From Smittium mucronatum (lineage: Eukaryota; Kickxellomycota; Harpellomycetes; Harpellales; Legeriomycetaceae), in NCBI GenBank assembly GCA_001953115.1, contig LSSL01003026.1, positions 1 through 36,935 of the forward strand: a DNA stretch of 36,935 bases. Direction: 5' to 3'. Position 1 is the first letter of the stretch. Every line of letters begins with the position of its first letter. The translations under genes and the position numbers were made by a program. A model generated the notes under the pieces. That model saw only the letters and a program-made list of their open reading frames with translations. It was not told the origin of the DNA and ran no database searches. This document shows, in pieces, positions 22,853 to 35,400 of this stretch.

Positions 22853-25483
22853 TTCATTAAAAAAAAATTGGTTAATAAAATAATATGCAAAAACAAAAAC
22901 AATTCCATTTTTACAGGATTTTATGCATTTTTTTGGGTGTTCCAAATATTAAACTACATATTTAGATTAAAAAAATTGAACGAAAACACAATTTTCCTAA
23001 AAAAATCATCTGAATTTTACATCGAAAATCAATCTTATTTTTATGTATTAATCGGTTTAATAAAAACATATTCTACTGCAAATTTAAAGTTTTATATAGT
23101 TTTAGCGTAATTTTTTTATTCAAGAAATAGAAAGATCATGGTTTAAATTTTCAAATTGTAAAATATAGGATTAATAATCCGCTTATAGATGTAATATCAA
23201 TTCACTGAAAGTACTCTGTATTTAACAGTTATATTCGTTTTTTAAAAAAAGTACCTTTTAAGAAACAATTTTTCCTTATTTTATAAAATACTATGTTTTT
23301 TTTAATTAATCAATATTATTCAAAGAAACTGAAATTTATTTATTTTATTGTTGCTTATTTTACTTTGGATGGCTTTTATAGTAATTTATAATAATTAAAT
23401 AAAAATTTGGGCTATATTTTTAAAATTATCAGTTATTTAGTAATAAATTAATGAGAAAAAAAAAAAAATTAATTTTCGCTTTTAGGCTTATATATCAATT
23501 ATTTTTTTAAATCATAAATCATATTTTTGAAAATGAAATCAGCTTTTAAAGTAATTTTCAATCTTTATGAATTTTTCATCTCAATTAATTTATAACTCTG
23601 AGTTTTAAAGTATAAAAGAATAAAAAATCACAGAATTATTATAAAAATGCAAGTTTTTACTAAAGCTTAATACTAGAGAAACATTGATTTTTTTCTTCAA
23701 ATTCTCCAGCGTATAATTTATATAAATTTTAATTTTTTAGAAATGAATAAATAAAGATTTTAGCCTATGAATTTTTTTAAAAAAGATATATTTTTGGGAT
23801 TCTTTAAATAAAAATAATAAAATAATAAAATGGATAAGGATAAAAAATAATTATTCAATTTTATAAGTTTGAAAAAAAACACAACAGATATTAAAATCAA
23901 AATTTAGGTTTTTACACTATTTTTAAGTCTACCGTGAATAAATTTTATTTTAAAAAATGCCTTTGTACTTAAATTACGGTTATTTAAAAAAAAAATTTAG
24001 TTTTTAAGAGGTATTTAAACAATATGTTATTTAATATAGATAGTTTGTCAAAAAAAAAATTTCTTGGAGTAATAAAAGTTATATGAATGAAAGAAATATA
24101 TCTTATTCTGTACGAGAATAAGTTTTCTAAATAAAATTTCTGTTTCAATAAATAAAAACGCTATAATTATAGCTATTTTGACGTATAATACCGAAATATT
24201 ATCAGCTAAGTTTTAGTTTCTGTGATTATATTTTTTAGATCAAGTTCAAAAATTGTAAAACACAGAAAAGCAAGTAATATTATTTTTAATCAAATTAATT
24301 ATAAAAAAATATTCAAGGTACCTTTCATTATTTTTATTTAAAAAATCTAGTTCAATAGCAGAATTTTCGATTTATATAATTATGTATAAAAAATAAAACC
24401 AAAATATGAAAAATAAACAAATTTTATTGCTAACCGTTTTATTTCATGACAAAATATAAAACAATTATAAAAAGCTTTTTTTCAAATTTTAAAAAAAAAT
24501 TTAAATCATTTTTGTCATTTTATTAAGGCTAACAAATAAATAGAATAGATTTTTTTTGGAAGAAATCAAGAGAAGTAAATTTAAAACAAATTGCGTTTTT
24601 AAAAACCAAAAATTAATTTATGTGTCAAATTATGTTTAAAAAAAATCAATATATAGTACACATAGGTAAATTTTAAATCAAACTAAGTAAAAAAAATAAT
24701 AAAAATTTCCCGTCCTTATATCGAAAAATAAATAATATTGGATAATTAGAGTTTAAACTTTTTTTGATTAGCCATTCCTTGGATGAGGTTATACCATAAT
24801 AATTAGGAGCATTTTGACCCTCATAAGTACGATAGAATCCATTGAAAAAACTATGAATTTTTGGGTTTAATTAATTTCAATTGATATTTCTTGAAATAAA
24901 TTGATTATCCAAATTCCAGAATATTTAAGGGTTTTTTATTTTTATTTAAAAATTATACATAAACTAGACCATTATGTCCATCTTAATGTAGTTAAAGAAG
25001 CAATCTTTGAGATTAGAGCACAATAATTTTAAATGAAATTAAATTGCAAATACCCTTGGCGACATTCTTTTTATCAAGTTAATTTTTTTTTCAACTTATT
25101 CTGATTTAAAATTTACCAATGTGTACCATATATTGATTTTTTTTAAATTTTAATTTAAGCACAAATTAATTTTTAGTTTTTGAAAATGCATTTTGATCTA
25201 AATTTGCTTAATTTTATTTCTTTCAATCAAATTCGATTCGATTTTCAATTTAGCTTTTTTAAAATAATATAAAAACAAAAATAAGATAACATGTTTTTTC
25301 AAGTGTGTTAATTGGTTAAAATAAAATAACAGATAAGATGGGAATTTATATTGAATTCAGGGGATCACTTTTTCATCGGATACTTAAAAGATCGATATTT
25401 TTGGTTTGGATGTTTTTGTAATATCCATTTTAATAATATTAAGATAGGTTAAAAACGGGAAAGCGATGAACTATCATTAGTGT
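22853..25483. other. AT desert downstream of PTR2
   Basis: AT-rich DNA without a supported gene. A GC-richer patch at 24768-24845 carries a minus-strand open frame of about 64 codons that lacks an ATG start; it is described as a finding. The plus frame at 22868-23110 opens at TTG and is low-complexity. Confidence 0.65.
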
Positions 25484-25489
25484 TTTATT
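25484..25489 (-). terminator. Probable poly(A) signal of PTR2
   Basis: AATAAA on the minus strand, 50 bp past the PTR2 stop codon, a usual distance for a fungal 3' end. Confidence 0.5.
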
Positions 25490-25538
25490 ATCAAAAAAAA
25501 GAAAAACGATACAAAACAAGAATTAAAAAATCATCGTT

Positions 25539-27101
25539 TCAGCCTTCATATGTTATTTGTAATCTTACCTCTTCGTCATAATGTCTAAAGACTAGATAAA
25601 ATGCAATACCGAATAAAAACATAATAATGGACTGGGCAGCGAATGTGTATAAAACTGTAGGATCACCACTCCAAATCGCTAAAATCATTCCAAGCAAGGA
25701 ACCGCCAGCGTTGGATAATAAGAATAAAGCTGTGAGAGTAGATTTGAGTTCAGCCGGAGCTTGAGAAAAGGCATATTCAAGACCAGTGATAGATGTAAAG
25801 ATTTCAGATATACCAATACAGACGTATGCAGGAACCTGCCACCAAATTGATATATCATTATACGCATCTTCTGGTACATCTGGACTATTGAATTCATAAT
25901 AAGGACCACTTTTGTAAACGAACTTTTGGATGACAGTAACATAAACGAAGCCTGCAGATACGATCATAAACCCAATGAAGAATTTTTTGATAGGACCAAG
26001 ATAAATACCACGCTTTGCCAGTGCCGGAAATACCCAAGTGTCGAAAATTGGGATAGTAACAATCAATACAGCGCTATTTATTACATTCAGTTGGTCTGCT
26101 GATAACCAGTTGGGACGCTTCATTTCCAACCCCTGATTAATGAAGTTATCAGTCATGTTGTTGTAAAGGGCCCAGTAAATTGGATAGAAGAGGAACACCT
26201 TACAGGCTCTGATACTGCGCTTCAAACCATCAACGTATTTATCATCCCATTCCGCATCCTTAAGACCTTTAGAAGAATCAAGCCAATGAGCGTTGTTTGG
26301 ATTTTTATTCTTAAGTGCATACCTTATAGTTCTGTAAACCTTAACAAATGGTGACTGGCCAACTGGTTTTTTGACGTAGAGGCTATATCCAGGGACAAAG
26401 ATAATTAAACCAACGGCCATTACACCAGCAGGTACTACGTATGCTGTGAAATAGTTAACATTTTTTGCAAGCTGTGGGCAGAGAAGCATACCAGAAAACC
26501 CACCAACGTTTATCGCCAGATAAAAGTAGCGATAACAACGCTCGATTGTGGCTCTAGAATCTATATATACTCCAGGGATTTTTGTAGCCTTATAACCGGT
26601 CTTAACTTGCTCAGCGACAAAAACAGAAACATTCGATTTAATACCTCCTGTACCCACACCAATGAATACATAGGTTGAGATAATAAACAATGCCAGTCGA
26701 ACGGATCTTTCTATTGATGTGAGTGTGGAGATTGAAAGAAGAGATATTCCGAGAATATACCAAGAGGCAAAACCTGCAATGGTGATATATTTTCCTAGAT
26801 ATTGGTCAGCAATGAAGGCGCCGAACAGAGTGGTAAAATAGCAAAAGAAAGTAAATCCACGAATGATGGAAACCTGATCAGTTTTCTTCATGTTCAATTC
26901 GTTTTTCAAGTACTGCGCAAACATCAAAGAAGCTCCATAATAAGTGAAACGTTCGCAAAGCTCGGTACTGATGATAAACCATGAGGAAAGATGTAGAGGC
27001 TCTGGAACACCTCCAATAAAATCAGCTGGCTGTTGTTGCATATATCCATCTCCGTTTATTAAAACTTCTGGGTATCCATAGAACTTTTCAATATCCGCCA
27101 T
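25539..27101 (-). CDS. PTR2: Di/tripeptide:proton symporter of the POT/PTR2 family
   Basis: An intronless 520-residue frame. POT proteins sit in the plasma membrane and import di- and tripeptides with protons. Hallmarks are clear: ELCERFTYYG at 47-56 (the ExxERFxYYG proton-coupling motif with E47, E50, R51 and both Tyr), GAFIADQYLGKYITI at 94-108 (PTR2 signature 1), GTGGIKSNVS at 150-159 with K155, FYLAINVGGFSG at 193-204 (signature 2), and GISEIFTSITGLEYAFSQAP at 430-449 with the conserved E433. About twelve membrane segments can be placed, with a cytosolic loop near 245-295 whose WDDKYVDGLKRS is typical of fungal members. Length is a little below the 550-600 residues usual in yeasts, mainly because the N-terminus is short. 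The start is the ATG at 27101; a longer in-frame reading begins only at TTG. GC is about 42% (25 of 60 bases at 26101-26160) between flanks near 20%. The gene is intact and probably functional. Confidence 0.97.
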   Translation of the reverse strand: MADIEKFYGYPEVLINGDGYMQQQPADFIGGVPEPLHLSSWFIISTELCERFTYYGASLMFAQYLKNELNMKKTDQVSIIRGFTFFCYFTTLFGAFIADQYLGKYITIAGFASWYILGISLLSISTLTSIERSVRLALFIISTYVFIGVGTGGIKSNVSVFVAEQVKTGYKATKIPGVYIDSRATIERCYRYFYLAINVGGFSGMLLCPQLAKNVNYFTAYVVPAGVMAVGLIIFVPGYSLYVKKPVGQSPFVKVYRTIRYALKNKNPNNAHWLDSSKGLKDAEWDDKYVDGLKRSIRACKVFLFYPIYWALYNNMTDNFINQGLEMKRPNWLSADQLNVINSAVLIVTIPIFDTWVFPALAKRGIYLGPIKKFFIGFMIVSAGFVYVTVIQKFVYKSGPYYEFNSPDVPEDAYNDISIWWQVPAYVCIGISEIFTSITGLEYAFSQAPAELKSTLTALFLLSNAGGSLLGMILAIWSGDPTVLYTFAAQSIIMFLFGIAFYLVFRHYDEEVRLQITYEG

Positions 27102-27215
27102 CTTCAAAAAAATCAATTATTATCAACGCAGGAAGGGATATAATTAAGAAAATGTATGTAGGGATTGGGGAGGAGGATGTTGGGTATTTAACTGCTATTA
27201 TATAACAAATATTGC
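27102..27215 (-). promoter_or_regulatory. PTR2 core promoter region
   Basis: On the minus strand, TATATAATAG (plus 27195-27204) lies about 95 bp before the start codon, followed by a C-rich pyrimidine tract (CCTCCTCCCCAATCCC) between it and the ATG. That arrangement fits a fungal TATA promoter with a short leader. No binding site for a known peptide or nitrogen regulator can be named. Confidence 0.5.
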
Positions 27216-27620
27216 GGGAACTGTTAAGTGAAAAGAAGAGCGTTTTTTGCTTTATAAGTACATAGCTGGTGGTTATTAATTTGAAGAATTTGAAAATACC
27301 GGGAACGAAGTAATATTTATAAATTTCAAAAAATACAATCCAATTCTTGAAAAAAAAACTTTTTGCCCAACTTATGAGGGGTTTAAAGTTATAGAATAAC
27401 TTATTTTGAGCAATACGAAAAGCTGAAATTAAATTTCGAAACCCGAAACTAGAAACTAATAGTACATTATTTGAAGCAGCCATCCAAAGGATAAATAATA
27501 AAATTAGGCTAAATTAAGTTGAGCTCGGTTATTATAAATAGGCTAACTACCAAATTAAATTTCTGCTTGACTAATTTACATGAAAACACGATATTTTTTA
27601 GCAAATCCAATAATGTTGTT

Positions 27621-27660
27621 TTAACTCTTTCAGTGCCGTCTGTATACGCACAATCACAAA
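27621..27660 (+). mobile_element. TTAA-type terminus, piggyBac-like
   Basis: TTAACTCTTTCAGTGCCGTC matches the 7734 terminus at 13 of the first 15 bases and continues into a GC-richer stretch with TGTATACGCAC. An inverted GGCACT lies about 60 bp inside. No right-hand end was recognised, so this is a relic or a partial end. Confidence 0.35.
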
Positions 27661-27868
27661 TTTTCCGAGAAAGAAGGCACTTTATTTGAAACTGGATTTC
27701 ATGTTTAGGAAGAATTATTTTCTCAACGAGTCGAATTAAATAAATTTTATAGTTAGGAATAAAATAGCTATTTTGAATCCAAAAAGTGTTAACTAGAATA
27801 TCCAGATAAATAAAAAATTTAAAAACATTCTAATTTTATATCAGTTTGATAGTGAAAGTGACATTTTA

Positions 27869-27903
27869 TTAACCCCTTTTATTTATGCGAAACAAAAAAC
27901 CTA
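27869..27903 (+). mobile_element. Second TTAA-type terminus
   Basis: TTAACCCCTT is identical to the first ten bases of the terminus at 7084, and ACAAAAA falls at bases 24-30 exactly as in the termini at 7084 and 7734, although the bases between have diverged. No opposite end was found. Confidence 0.3.
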
Positions 27904-30900
27904 TATCAAATAATGGGGAGGGGGGGGGATATTTTTTTTTTCATGAAGAGATTATAATTGTTATAAAGTACGATTGAATTTTTTGTTTGATTTAATGGGT
28001 CATGTTTTCAAAATTAGTTGAATCTAGTTAAATAATATAACTCTGCATATAATGGCCAAAAACTCTTTAAATATTAGAGATTTGATCAGAATAGTCAAGT
28101 TAAGCTCAAACCAGTCAAAATTTATTAGATAACCACCATTCAAACTCAAAATGAAAAAAATATGGAGTTTGGTTGACACATAACAACTTTAGTATTAAAA
28201 AATGTGATTTGCGTTCAATTACTTTTTCCCATTTGATTTTTCAATTGTTACAAAACGTATTAATTTTTATCAGCTGTTTCTATACTATTTTATTTATGTC
28301 TCAAATTATCTATATGTTCTATTGTTGGTTTATCATAAATGCATTCAAATTATGCAAAAATAAAGTGGAATTACATATTCGGATTCTACTGGTTATTCAA
28401 GAGTTTTTTTGGGATCAAAAGATTGAAATTTATGAGATAAGGGGGTATATTTATGTCACATGAAGACTAAATATAAGAAAAAATGTTGAAACTTTATTTT
28501 ATCTAACCCAGCAGTGTAAAATAAAGCCGAATTTTATAGGTACTCAGAGAAAATTGTGGACTATTTTCAATAAAATTGCTTTTTGACAAATATAATCAAT
28601 TTTTTAAAAAGGAGTTTGTAAATATGATTATAGAAATTGTCGTGATAACGATTTATTAAAGATTTGGCTAGACAGTTAAAAAAAATGCGAATTTTCAAAT
28701 TGCTAATCCCCAGTTTTTTTTTTTACACCTGTGTTATTTGTTAAAAATAATGTTATAAAAAACTAAAAATTCCTTGTTTATAATTCTTATTTGATTTTTA
28801 AATAGATTTTTTGTTAAGAAATAAAATTTTAACCCCCCAAAAAAACTCATATTCAAAAATGCATTATCAATATCTTAATGAATACGTTTTTTTAAAAAAA
28901 TTTAATTGAATTACTTTATAGAATCTCACATTAATTAATAAAAAAATTGTTATAGCTATTGGGCAATTAGTTTAATTAATTTATTAATAAACCTATTAAA
29001 ATTTCGTGGAATCGAGAATTTTTGCAGGAGAAACTCCTAGAAAGCAGATATTTTCTATTAAAATTAATATTACTGATGTATAGTTTGTTGGTTAATATCG
29101 AGTTTCATTTAAAAATCATTCCCTATTGTTAAAATACAATAAAACTATTAGATTAAAATATGTGAAAATCTTTATACATTAACCTTTTTTTAGTTCGAAT
29201 TATTTGTTGATAGAAATTTATAGCGTCACCAAAATAATAAAAGAGAATAAACATACTATCACCAATAATTTTAATGAATTTATAAAATATGAAGCTTCGT
29301 TATTGAATTAAATTTTTTAAATTTTCAATAAAATTATGCCCTATTAGCGTTATGTTTCCATATTAAGGAATTGGAAAAAAATTTATTGGATAAGCTTATG
29401 CTCTTATAAAGAATCTTCAATACCTATCTATTATTATTTGGTAGTTAAAGATATAATGAAATATTATCCAATGTTTTGCACAGGAAAAAGATTCCGGTTT
29501 TTAACACACTTCCCGATTTAATCACTTGTTTTTAGAAATTATAAATAATTCGAGGAAAAAAAATAATTTAAAGATAGAAATTACTTATTTTGAAACCCCC
29601 CCTTTCCATTTCGAAATAAAAACTTTCATATAGATTTAAAAAAGTAATTTGGAACTAATTAAGGTAAATGAATAATTTTGTACGATTTAAAAAATTTCAC
29701 GTGGTTATAATTTATCTCCAGCAACATACAATTATTTTTTTTTAAAATTATAACCAAGCGACAGATTAATATGAATGATATTCATAAATAGACAAAAAAA
29801 AATTTTCCCTTTGAGATGTATGGAATATACTTGATAAGAAAAAAATTAATATATGAGTGACATCATTAATAATACTCCATTACTATAATTTTACTATTAA
29901 TGAAAATATTCGATTATATAAATGATAAAAGGATATATATAAAAAAGGATTTGATTAGATATATATTAAACCGATAGCATTTAAATAGTATTTATCGAAT
30001 TGTATCAATAAAACTAATTATCTATATTAACGACTGCTTAATTAATAAACCAGTTTTTATTTTTTTAAAAAAAAATCTAGGTTAAAAAAACTTACATAAA
30101 TGAATAATTAGATTTTTTAAAAATAAGAAATAATTTTTTTAAATTTTTTCATTGGTATATCTATAACCCAAAAAAAAACTCATCGATTTTCAAATTTAAC
30201 ATTAAACCCATTTGAACTTATTTTTTTTTCAACCTTGAATGTTTCGAAATTATAAAGATATTTTAAAAAAATTTATAAGTCAATTCGGAAAGAATAAATC
30301 TTATTTATAAAATTTCTTTGATAATTTTTAAAATATAGAGAGTGGGATTATTATAAATATTATTAAGTATTTTTTGAAAAATAATTTTTTTGGGTTTAAT
30401 TTTCATTTTTAGATTTGATTTTTCAAGAATTATTTAATATTTTCTTTAAAGTTCTAAAAATATTGATATTACTGTATAATATAGAGACAATAGATAATAT
30501 AGATTGATTAGGATTGGATGGTTTGTTTATGACTTATGATGTTTTTAAATTCTTTTAAAACCGAGTACTTATATACCAAAATTTAATCAACTTATCATAA
30601 AGATTATAGGTTAGATTTTATCAATAATTTTGTAAATAAACAAAAAATCTATATAATTTCTTCCTATTTATAATAAGAATAATTGCTTCGCATAAGAGAA
30701 TATTTTGGATGATTTAACTAAAATAAAAATTCTCAATTTTTTATGTAAAAAATCTCCTGAAGGATTTATTACTCATCTTGTTTTATATATGTAAAAAAAA
30801 TAAGTAAAAAAGAATGATCATGTTTTTTCCCCTAAAAATTATTAATTTCTTTCTTAAAAAAATCTAAAAATCAGCTTAGAGAAATTTTCATACATTTGAA

Positions 30901-31049
30901 AAATAAAAACTGGATGATAATATACATAAGAAAATTTATCAATAGAGGGTTATGGTTTAATACTAAAGTTGATATTTTATTCAAGTGGTTTTGAAGAATT
31001 ATTCAAAAAATTTAAAATTCTGATTAAATAAAAGATCTTGTTATTTTTC

Positions 31050-31573
31050 TTCCAAACCCCTAAGAATGAAATACCTTGCCAATGGTTTAGGGGCTTAACA
31101 GTGTACTTTTTTAAGTACACTAAAATAAAATTTCACACAGTTTTGTGCTGTTTTTGGTCGAGAGTAGATGATACAGTGCACAGTGATTCGAGGGACAGAG
31201 ATTCCATAGGAGAACCATCTCGAAACAGGAAAAACAGATTGTTTATCACAACTGAGACATATTCTAGCGCAAAAGTCAAGCGTTCGACAGTCAGAAGCTT
31301 TGTAGCGTCTAACAGCTATTTGATGGAAATCCATGTCAATCTAACTCGTGTTTTGGTGGAGGCCTGATTTTATTAATCCTGTTAGAAGTAAGCTCTGACT
31401 AGGAGCTCAGTAGTTTCAATGAAATGTTTTTCATTGAAAAAAAGCTTAATTATTAACCGCATGTAATCTCAATAATCAAGTATACTTGAAGCAATTTCAG
31501 GGGTGGTCTTTCGGTTGGTAGAATTCATCTTTTTCCTGTAGGTATGCAGCCAGTAGTCCGAAATAGGGGCTTA
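31050..31573. other. GC-richer island with flanking direct repeat and palindromes, unidentified insert
   Basis: An island of normal composition within the desert. The 10-mer TAGGGGCTTA occurs at 31088-31097 and 31564-31573, in the position of a target-site duplication around a 466 bp insert. The insert starts with a hairpin (AGTGTACTT 31100-31108, AAGTACACT 31113-31121) and also holds a perfect 11 bp inverted repeat (31414-31424 and 31429-31439) and a 14 bp palindrome (31476-31489). The strands carry open frames of 109 (+, 31038-31367) and 79 codons (-, 31095-31334), neither recognisable. It could be a MULE-like or SINE-like insertion or a decayed transposon. Confidence 0.4.
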
Positions 31574-32247
31574 TTACAATTATGATAATAGTCTTTTCTA
31601 TACTTCTTTTTATTTTTTTCAAAAAAATTTTAGTGTATTTTTTTATGAAGTTATCTTTAAATGAAATTCCGTGATACAAAAAAAAAATCTTTCATAAACA
31701 GGATATGAGAAAACTATATATAACAAATATTTGATAAAAATCCAAAAATAAAATAAAATCTTTGAGTCACTTTATAACCAAATATAAGCTTTGAATAGAT
31801 GTTCATAAATAGTTTTCACATTGAGTTATAATGCACATTTAATATCAAAAAATTAATATTTAAAAGTAGATTGATTATAAACAGTGATAATATTTACTAT
31901 CCATAAAGTAAATTTGGAAGAAAATCAAATTTTTATTAAAAAAAAAATGTTTTGTGAGGAGTTAATTTTTATTAAATATATCACAAGAATATTAAAAATT
32001 AGGGTTTATATTTGCAGTTACGAGGCTACTCGTCTTTTAAGTTGCCCTAAATGCTTATTTTTGAATTTTTTTAAAATAAAAAATGATAATTATACACTTA
32101 TTTTTTTTAATTTTTATTAAATGAAATCTGAATTTTGGCATTCTCAAAAAAATTAACAAAAATAGTTAGTGAAATAAAATTTATTAATAAATAATATATA
32201 AATTCTCATAAATTTGGTTTTTTTTATAAACTTAATTTGGTTTTCAG

Positions 32248-32476
32248 ATACAATTGGAAAATTTATTTTATCTGGATTATCGATCTCCACAAACCATTCA
32301 TGGGGAACTTATAATTTTGTTTTTCACTATTTAGGAAGGAGTTTAGAAAAAGCAAAGGTTCAATCTCAACTTTCAATATCAGAATTTTCAACTTCCATAA
32401 CAAGGGAGATGAAGTGGTTTGATGAAAATATTTCCAAATTTTATAAATTTTCTCCTGTTTCCAGAAATAAAAATAA
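32248..32476 (+). other. Possible orphan exon, function unknown
   Basis: The sequence TTTGGTTTTCAG, a good acceptor, precedes a 229 bp open stretch that ends at a GTACAT donor. The encoded 75 residues have balanced composition (for example STNHSWGTYNFVFHYLG and ITREMKWFDENISKF) unlike the Ile/Phe/Lys-rich frames of the desert, and GC rises to about one third. No ATG starts it, no partner exon could be joined with confidence, and I do not recognise the family. One or two open stretches of this size are expected by chance in this much desert. Confidence 0.2.
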
Positions 32477-32489
32477 GTACATAAAATAA

Positions 32490-35400
32490 TTATCTGAATT
32501 TAAAAAAATGTTAATATCCAAAAATATATATTTATAACCATCAAATGATAGTTAAGTGTTTGACTTCAAATTAAAACAGATATCTGAAAAATGAATTTCT
32601 TTTAAGAAGGTTGAATTTTTCATCAAAAATATTATCAAAAATTGATTCAAATTAACTTTTAATTGTATTAAGAACTTAAAATGTTGGAATATATTTAAAT
32701 TGTCTGTCCTGAAGGACTTAAAATTATCATTAAAAGCAAGATTTAAATCTGTTTTTCCTAGATATACTAGGATTTATTGATTTTTAAAAATATATAGTTG
32801 TATATATTTTCCCGAAAAGATTCCAAATGTATAGATAAATAAAAGGAATATTTATTCTGTGGAAAAAAAAATATCTAATCAAAAATAAAAATGGAATTTT
32901 GACGATAATTGTGTCTTATCAAAAATTGAATCAATTTTTTTACTGGGGACAAAAAGAAATTTCAGCTATCTACTCCAGTCTCTATAAATACGAAAAAATA
33001 TTTATGTTTATTTCTATAAATGTGGTTTCAAACAATAAGGATAATTTGAAGCGATTATTTTGGGATTGATATCAATTTTCTATAAAAATTAACAAAAACA
33101 CATTCGTCGATATTTAAAAGAAAATTATATTTATTCCGACTATCTAACCGTTTTATCGCCTGAAAAAGGAAAGAGATGAAATTAAATGTAAAAAATATAT
33201 AAAATCTTCTCATATATTCATAATTAATTTAGAAAAAAACCAATTATACCTAAATTTAGTAAGGAAAGGTGAAAATTTCTATTAAAAAGTTTCATTCTGT
33301 TAAAATTTAAGTCAAAGTGTTGATAAATAAAGTTTAAACTTCATTAAATTTATTACTAAAAACATAAATATTTTCAATTTTTAATTTATCAGCTTTATCA
33401 TCATTTAATTTAGAAATAACATTTGGTAATTTATGAATATAAACCATAATTTTAAATTTTTTGAAGTTTAATGTTATCTAAAACTTTTTCTCTTTATAGA
33501 TATGTTATAAAAAAAAATTGGACTTCAATAAAAAAAAGATGAAACAATGAAATCAAATATATGTATAGCATAGTTATTAAAATTTAAAAAAAACTTTTTT
33601 GAGATGATTATATATTATCAATACTATTTCAATCAATTATAATTTTCTAATTCTATATTTTTTCTAAAAATAATAATTCTAAAGAGTTGAATTATTTTTT
33701 GATTATAGAATAGGGATATAAATGATAAAGCAATTGTATTATTTCGAAAAAAAATAGAATCAGGGTATTTTTCTGATATCTTCTATGTCATTTATATGAA
33801 AATATAGTTATTTATTTATTAAGAAAAAATAAAGTTGATATTATTGTACTTTACATAAAAATAAAGCAAGAAATAATTCTATTTACGATAATTTTCCAAT
33901 TTATGTAGAGAAAAGAATATTTAATATGAAAAAATTATTTTTGAAGGAAGTTTTTTAATATATTTAATCAGTAAATGGGTTACCATTTTCATGTGTCTGC
34001 TAATTATTTGTAAAGTAAGAGTGAAATTCGATAAAAATTTAAAAAATTTTAATAAATAAAGATTGAATAATTTTTTTAAATTGAGTATAATAGTTTAAAA
34101 ATGAAAATTTAAAGATAATTAATAGATAAAATTTATAAATCTAGTTATAATTTGAGAATTGATTTAATATTTTAAGAGAGGTTAAAAATTAAATTTTATA
34201 ATGTGTTATTATTAAAAATTTTCTTTTTAAATGTACTATTATTTTTATTATTATTCTCTGAATAAATCTTTATTTATTTTTATTATATTGAAATAAATAT
34301 TTGTTTTAAAATAATTTTTTTAATAAAAATATAATCTATTAGTATAAATTTGTTTTTAAACTTTACACCAAACAAAATTTTTCCTAAAACAAATTTTTTG
34401 GCTATAGGGTGTATTTTGTAAACTTTAATTCTAGTAAATCGCTTATACTCTATAAATATTTATGGTTTACAATAACGGCTCACTTAAGCTTTTTTTAAAA
34501 GATTCAGTTTAAACTAATGCTTTTAATTCGATATATAATATTATTTATAAAAAAATAATTACCTTTGAATTTTTTAAAAATGTTGAATAAATTGTGATTT
34601 ATCTCAAAAAAAATTTATGCTTTACAACATTATATTTAAAATGAAAATTTTTCGCTGGGAATTTTTAGAATAATTAAAATTTCCAGATTATTTATTCTAT
34701 AAACGAGATCTAGTAAAATAATAGAAATGAATTTATGAATGAATTTGATATGTTTTGAGAGCGAAATTGATCTTAATGCATTTTTTTAATTTTTAATATA
34801 CTAAATTTATATATTTTACTCAGATTATTGCTGAAAAAACAAAACATTATCAAAAAAATTAGCCCATCGTAATAATTAACGATATATAATGGTTTAAAAT
34901 TTTTCAATATTGAAAAATTCAGACTTATCTGCCCAAAATTACTAAAATAATAATAATGAAATACTAAATCCATTTTTTAAAACCTATATTTATTTGTGTT
35001 TTTAGTATCCAAAGATTTTATTACATTTCTAACTTGAAAAATTTCTCTTATTTTACTAAAGATTTCTATTAGGATAATAAACTTTACAATAATTTTAACT
35101 ATGTTTTACCGTGATTATTTTAACTACCTTTTAGATATCCGACATAAATTCAAAATATATTAATATTTAAAGATATTTTGGATATTAATTACATAATTTT
35201 TGATCAAAAGAGCTTAAATATTTATATTTAATAAAATTTGAGATATAAACCATTTTAAAATCTATTTAAACTAAATACGCGAATTATTTTTGTTCTTAAT
35301 TATTTATCAGCGCTATTAATCTATTTCAATAGAATTTAAATCGGTTTACAGATATTTTTTTATTAGAATTAATCATCTTGAAATAAACTCAATTTTTAAA

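Larger units (their letters stand above)
27216..31050. other. AT desert upstream of PTR2
   Basis: No supported gene. The minus frame at 27088-27483 overlaps the PTR2 start in another frame and is AT-driven; the plus frame at 28173-28463 starts at TTG and is low-complexity hydrophobic. Two TTAA-type termini (27621 and 27869) and a 9 bp poly-G run (27920-27928) are present. Confidence 0.6.

Noticed and set aside
22657..22908. 83-residue minus-strand frame with a signal-peptide-like start
   Set aside because: It runs across the MITE and its right arm, so its composition reflects the element and not a gene.
27102..27116. Five-residue N-terminal extension of PTR2
   Set aside because: The upstream in-frame start is TTG, not used as a normal start in fungal nuclear genes; the ATG at 27101 fits.
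27088..27483. 131-residue minus-strand frame upstream of PTR2
   Set aside because: It overlaps the PTR2 start in a different frame, covers the TATA element and pyrimidine tract, and has AT-driven composition.
28173..28463. 96-residue hydrophobic plus-strand frame
   Set aside because: It starts at TTG, sits in the desert, and its membrane-like look follows from AT-rich codons.
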